Shown: positions 59,301 through 64,000 of the stretch, piece by piece
Layout: each line of letters starts with the position of its first letter
Numbering within the stretch: position 1 is the first letter of the stretch
Source of the DNA: Ephemerocybe angulata
Taxonomy: Eukaryota; Basidiomycota; Agaricomycetes; Agaricales; Psathyrellaceae
Length of the DNA stretch: 64,000 nucleotides
Direction: 5' to 3'
Assembly (NCBI GenBank): GCA_013368325.1
Contig: JAACJK010000008.1
Span: 186,001-250,000, forward strand
Notes under the pieces: generated by a model
What the model saw: the letters and a program-made list of their open reading frames with translations, nothing else
Databases searched by the model: none
Told to the model about the DNA's origin: nothing
Program-made: the position numbers and the translations under genes

Positions 59301-61980
59301 TGAGCTAGCTGATCTGCTAGGCCAATAATTCTTCCTGAAGCTCCATCCTAGCGCGTCTCACCATGAGGGCTGGGTAGCAACACGTGGCGGCAAAAGCTGA
59401 TGTATCACACTTAGGGATGCCCGAGGCCCGTGAATAAGCGCCCGCAGCCTGGCGCTCAGCCAGATATGAACTAAAAGCCAACGGGAGAATGCCGTGTAAT
59501 CTAGCAGGTGGTGATAGCTCAGCCCCCTTCTATTCGAGTTTTTATATAGGAAGAGATAAGAGACACTGATGCTATCCAGTTTCTATACACACGGAGAGAT
59601 TCAACGTTGCATGATACTGTGCTGCAGGCATAGTAAATTATATGTAGTTCACGAGCCGGTGGGCAGGGACCAGTAGCTTATCTAGGGGACGTACATGCGT
59701 AAGCCATGCAGTAATATACGTGGTCTTGCAGTGTGAGCTAATCGTCAGTTTGAAAACGGTCGGCGTGGGCCTGAGCACGACGGAAGCGCAATCTAAATAT
59801 GAAAGTAAACCTGTCACTACTTGAAAATTACAAGCTCACACGCTATGTCGCTGCCCTGGATTCCGCCGGATAACGAGGATGTCCTCCAGTCTACATATCG
59901 GTCTAGGGCCAGCAACAACGGACTCCGAGTAGCGTACCACCAGAGGTGCAGATATAAAGCCAGCGAGTGCGGGTTGCAGCCTGAAGTAGATACAAACAGT
60001 GTGCAATGTGAATAGTTAGCGAAACGGCGTCGGCGGCGTCAAGCTTCATGCATAGCATACGGACCTGTAGGGTGAGCTAGGGCGCATGGTGCATACGATT
60101 TAGCTCTAAATATTTACTCACTTGTCCGGGATCTCGCTGATATTGACCTCGACATGACCAGTATTGGACCTCGCATCAGCAACCGGCGCCAGCACAATGT
60201 TACCACAAGCGCCCTCGGCCTCCTGCCAACGTGGAACACACTACTATGTGAGGGGTTTCAAGTGAATACTTTGTAGGCACCGTCTAGTATTGAACTCTTG
60301 AGTATGGGGCTCTAGGCGAGCATTTCCTTCTACCAATGAATTTAGGGCCTAACTTAGATCTATACGGTGCTGTGAGAGTCCGGACATCGCTGTACGGTCA
60401 CTCACAGCTACACCAGCCATCCCAAACACCTACGTACAACACCAAGATACGGGCCATAACACAATATCAGTTGCCACTATGTCCAACATGGACTTAGCCC
60501 AGTCACCTCAATGATCCCAAGTGTATTCAATGAGGTGCATGCGGGTACGCAGAGTGACCTGGACCTTAGGCAATCAATTGTACGCCTGTAGCCTAGGAAA
60601 TCCTGTTGCTTTTTTCCAAAAGTATATATTAGTCGTCTATTTGCTATCTACACATGAGAGCCATAGCTAGCTCGGCCAGGTTTGACTTGAACAGATCGTT
60701 GTAAGCGGGATGGCTGATGGAGTGGTGAGTGACTCAATTCTTTTTCATGCGCTTGCAAACATCGCCTGGGACGTAGAATCCTTCCACGTCGCCTTTTAGG
60801 CGCTGGGGCTGGCGTACCCTTTGCCCTTGAGGTGACCTTCCCGTACTATCGTTAGGTTTGTGCCGCGTGCACTAGACGGCGAGTAAATTGCGAGCACTAG
60901 ATGTAGTTTTCACTGTTAGGATTGACGTTGATTGCCTGACCGACGAATCTTATAGTTCAAGTGCTGCATTTAGGCGACAGTAGATATGTGTATGGTGCAG
61001 TGGAGACTCGAGAGTGTAGGACCCATGACTGCCGAGTCCCGACCCGCGGTTTCTTTAGTGCTTGTTGTGCACCTCCGCTCATGGTACGCGTTCGGTACAC
61101 ACCCTGATTGTAATTCGCCGTATACAGCAGTTGAACATTATATCTGGTGATGTATACTCATGCATTGATTGTGCACGCATCAGGCGAATGGCCAATCTCC
61201 CGTTGTGCGTTTGCCGTCAGTAAGTAGCATTCCGCGCGCGGCGCGAGCGAAATGAATCATCCTACTCATGTAGATCTATAGCTAGAGTGTTGGATATACA
61301 GCTGCATACCAAACTTACCGGCCCCCGAGCCCAACATAATGGCAGAGTGCCAACCAGTTGCAGCAAAAGGTCAAATACTCAACAAATACTACTACTTTAT
61401 CCAATTTGGGACCTGAAGCTTGCGCGTCACCTCCTCCTAGTTGTGAAATTGAAACTGGAGGCATGGGCGCTTAACGCTTAGTACGCGCCCATGAGACCTG
61501 CACCCCAGGTCCAGGTGCCAGCAACTCTTTGAGCGTGCTCCTGGTGTTGCTCTGGTCACTGGTGGACGCACCATTTACCTACTAGTTTGCTACGAGATAT
61601 TGACTGTCTTCCCCCTCATCTGACAGCGCACCCGCCACCCTTCGAGCCCACTGGGCGACGACGACGGCGGGCGGGTGCTGATTATTTTTAAGCCTTCGGT
61701 AGCAGTCGCTAGCGGTTTCCGAGGTCCTACTTGCCCAAATCACTCGCGGCACGATGCCAACACTTTGATATTAGCAAATCGTAGCACGACCGGTTTGCCC
61801 TCCATAGTACTGACATTAAATAAATAAGCTGAACCCCCCACCCCTGTCCTATCACAAACACCTCACCGGTCATCCGTCCGTTGACCCACCCATATATCAC
61901 ATCCGGCCATCGCGTGCGTGTCTGACAGCCAACCCACCCATTCATCCATCCATCTGTCGTCGGAGATTCCGATGCAGAGT
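56366..61980. other. Gene-poor stretch, nothing recognised
   Basis: About 5.6 kb with only short frames (mostly under 110 codons) on both strands, no consistent splice chain and no domain. Contains two of the GGGCGCTTAA motifs (58158, 61465) and hairpins, but no recognisable transposase, reverse transcriptase or RNA gene. Confidence 0.4.
61462..61493. repeat. Short inverted repeat (hairpin)
   Basis: Arms catgggcgc (61462-61470) and gcgcccatg (61485-61493) are perfect complements with a 14-nt loop containing TTAACGCTTA. Confidence 0.6.
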
Positions 61981-64000
61981 CAGTGTCACAGTGGCTGGCC
62001 ATGGCAGGCTCACAGGCTCCTATATATTCCAAAGCCCCAGAAGGCAGGATCAAAAGACCGCACGGCGAACCAGTAAATATGTGGCTCAGCTCAATTTCAT
62101 ATGTGGACCCATCAATTGTACTCAACACACCACATCACATCATCCATCCGGCGCTTTCGCTGGCTTTCTCGCTCTTTCTCGTCTCTTCGCCCATGTTGGC
62201 CCGCGCGCCATGCTTCAAACTCTCCTCGGACCTCAACCCATCCCGTCTTCGCACATCGAGCAATCTCGTCACTCCCCCTCAGCGCCTAGCTACCTCCAAC
62301 TATCGGAGGAGGAAAACGACAGCGTTGAAGCGGTACCGTCCGCTTCCCTACACGTCCGTCCCCCTCCAAGGCCTGCCTGACCCTCAACATCCGTCCGTCT
62401 TAACCTGGCTCTGGTTACTGTACCTCTTCTGCTGAGGGTCCGACCGTCCAGCCTCCGTGGATGGCTGAAAGACGCTTCTGACCCCTGGATCCAATTGTCC
62501 GCGTGCCGTGGAGGAAGAAACAATTGCGGTTTTTGTTTACCCGCAACCCTTTCCCATCGCTAGCGGGCCGTTTTAGCTAGTCGGGCTAAAGTGCCCTCAA
62601 GCTATCGCGGCGACTGAACTTGCCTTCCAGTCACGACGAAAACCCGGTTTCGGTTGGTTGATTTCGCTATCGCAAACGTTCTCCCCTGCTCCTCTGAGGA
62701 TATTCTATCGTGTCGCACATGTGTCGACGACGACGACGTGTGCCTGCCTGGCTATAAGGCTACATGGACTTCGAGCTGGTCTGTTTCTGTTCTATTTTCT
62801 CGCCAAGAGGATGCGCGCAACCTGTCTACGACTCCGAGACAGCCTCGAACCTACATACGACAGGCTGTACCCTGAGCTCCCGACTCGAACTCGGAACTCC
62901 GAATCTCGACCGACCCGAAATGCAGAGGCCTTTAGCTGACGGACGTGTTCGCAGTCGGGGATCGATTCGTCAACATCGGGGCTTGCACAACGAACCATAG
63001 CCCTATGTATGTTTGTTCTTTCTTACTGTATGTTCTGTTCTCCGCGATCGCCAGGCAAGTTTCCAGTGACGAGCGTGCTACATACGATGAAGCGACGCTG
63101 TCTATGCTTCACTCTGCAAACCACAGCACGGATCCCAGAAGCGATGCGCATGCTTGAGGCATGCTACATACTTGGACCGCCCCGGTCAATTGCCCATTGG
63201 AACCGTTGGAACTTGGAACGAACGTTGCCCCCAGATCTACGTATGTATGTATGTAACGCAGTATGTATAATACTCCCCATACTTAACACTCCGGGCTTCA
63301 TTTTCTTTGGGTTCTACTTACCCCAAGGTCTAAACGCTGCGCGCGTGCAATGTAACACTTGCTGAAAAGCACCCTATTTTATTCTTTGTCTTTGCACCAG
63401 AAACCGATGCCCGGTCGCAGTCACCGGTCACCCCAGTATGCCAGAAGGCAGGATCACGGGTGAACTACTGTCTACATAGCGAGCTGGTTCACCTCAATTG
63501 GGCCGGCTATCAATTGGATGGAATTTGCCAGTGAGGCCGAGGGACAGACACACAAGTGCTTTCTCGTCCGTTCCCCCATGTTCGACGGTTCGACCGCACC
63601 ATGCTCCATCCAAGTACAGAGTACGCACACGATGGATCATTCCAAGCCCTCTCCCCAATCGATCGACCGCATCTTCTGTCGCATTCCTTCCTTCCTTCCT
63701 TCCGATCTCGAGCTCTATCATCGTACTCTGGCGTATACGTGTTGTTGGACGGTCGCTGCCTAGAACTACATAGCCCATTGGCACCCGCTCCCAAACACCT
63801 CTAAATTCAACACCGTCACGACCACGACCATGATGCTGGTCCCTCTCGAATAATCGCGAACGCGATTCAACCCCAACAACGCAGAGGGGCCGATGCCTTG
63901 CAGCAGGCATGGCATTCCTCACCGTCGTTCAACCATCCCACTATTGCCACTATTGCAATCAAGGCCCCGTGTCAACGACGAGACCGGACAACGGACAAGA
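61981..64000. other. No gene recognised; simple repeats
   Basis: Several frames of 60-150 codons overlap on both strands (for example 61983-62435), none with a family motif. Simple repeats include GTAT units near 63240 and TTCC units near 63688. A coding exon near 62211 (MLQTLLGPQPIPSSHIEQS) is conceivable but unsupported. Confidence 0.35.

Noticed and set aside
61983..62435. 150-codon frame near the right end
   Set aside because: Two plus-strand frames overlap with similar length and neither shows a motif or clear start context.
1..64000. tRNA, rRNA and other structured RNA genes
   Set aside because: No tRNA-like A/B box pair with a cloverleaf and no rRNA core sequence noticed on reading both strands. 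A covariance search would be needed to exclude small ncRNAs.

Overview
The window looks like nuclear DNA of a filamentous basidiomycete, most probably an agaricomycete. Recognisable genes carry many tiny GT-AG introns (about 45-130 nt) with CTGAC/CTAAC-type branch sites. The dynein heavy chain tail ends as a separate protein, an arrangement known from agaricomycetes, and a heavily split SPO22/ZIP4 meiosis gene is present. No bacterial, organellar or CRISPR feature was seen.

Layout. 1-13.7 kb is ordinary gene-bearing sequence: a TRAPP subunit (TRS33 type), a small secreted protein with an internal repeat, the dynein tail gene dhc1 (nine exons, 1242 residues, no motor domain), a membrane-anchored coiled-coil protein, a multi-finger C2H2 protein and a small Q/S/P-rich protein. 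14.1-14.35 kb holds one copy of a dispersed repeat whose inverted partner lies at about 49.4-49.64 kb.

16.66-49.40 kb is a tandem array and the most striking part of the window. It holds four copies of a five-exon gene encoding a kinase-less PH-CRIB-PH-CRIB protein (503-508 residues), separated by three copies of an extremely intron-rich locus. The central repeat (about 20.2-29.7 kb against 30.1-39.5 kb, period 9,857 bp) appears identical by eye. The outer copies are older and diverged. The intron-rich locus has two parts. Part A has an open frame across 11 short exons in the two recent copies. Part B is a decayed gene: its copies carry different in-frame stops, yet a long series of introns with a shared ACTGACCT branch box remains. 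A fragment of PH-CRIB exon 1 sits just upstream of genes 2, 3 and 4 and marks the duplication junction. A 211-bp MITE has inserted in intron 2 of gene 1.

49.8-56.4 kb holds a small TATA-driven open frame and, on the minus strand, a SPO22/ZIP4-like gene of about 30 exons. This gene seems to have lost an internal TPR-coding segment and to carry a second frame shift. 56.4-64 kb is gene-poor with no product I can name.

How the genes relate: the PH and CRIB modules of the array point to phosphoinositide membranes and GTP-bound Cdc42/Rac. Without a kinase domain the proteins could be scaffolds or competitors of PAK/Cla4 kinases (inference). Dhc1 would need a separately encoded motor subunit (Dhc2), which is not in this window.
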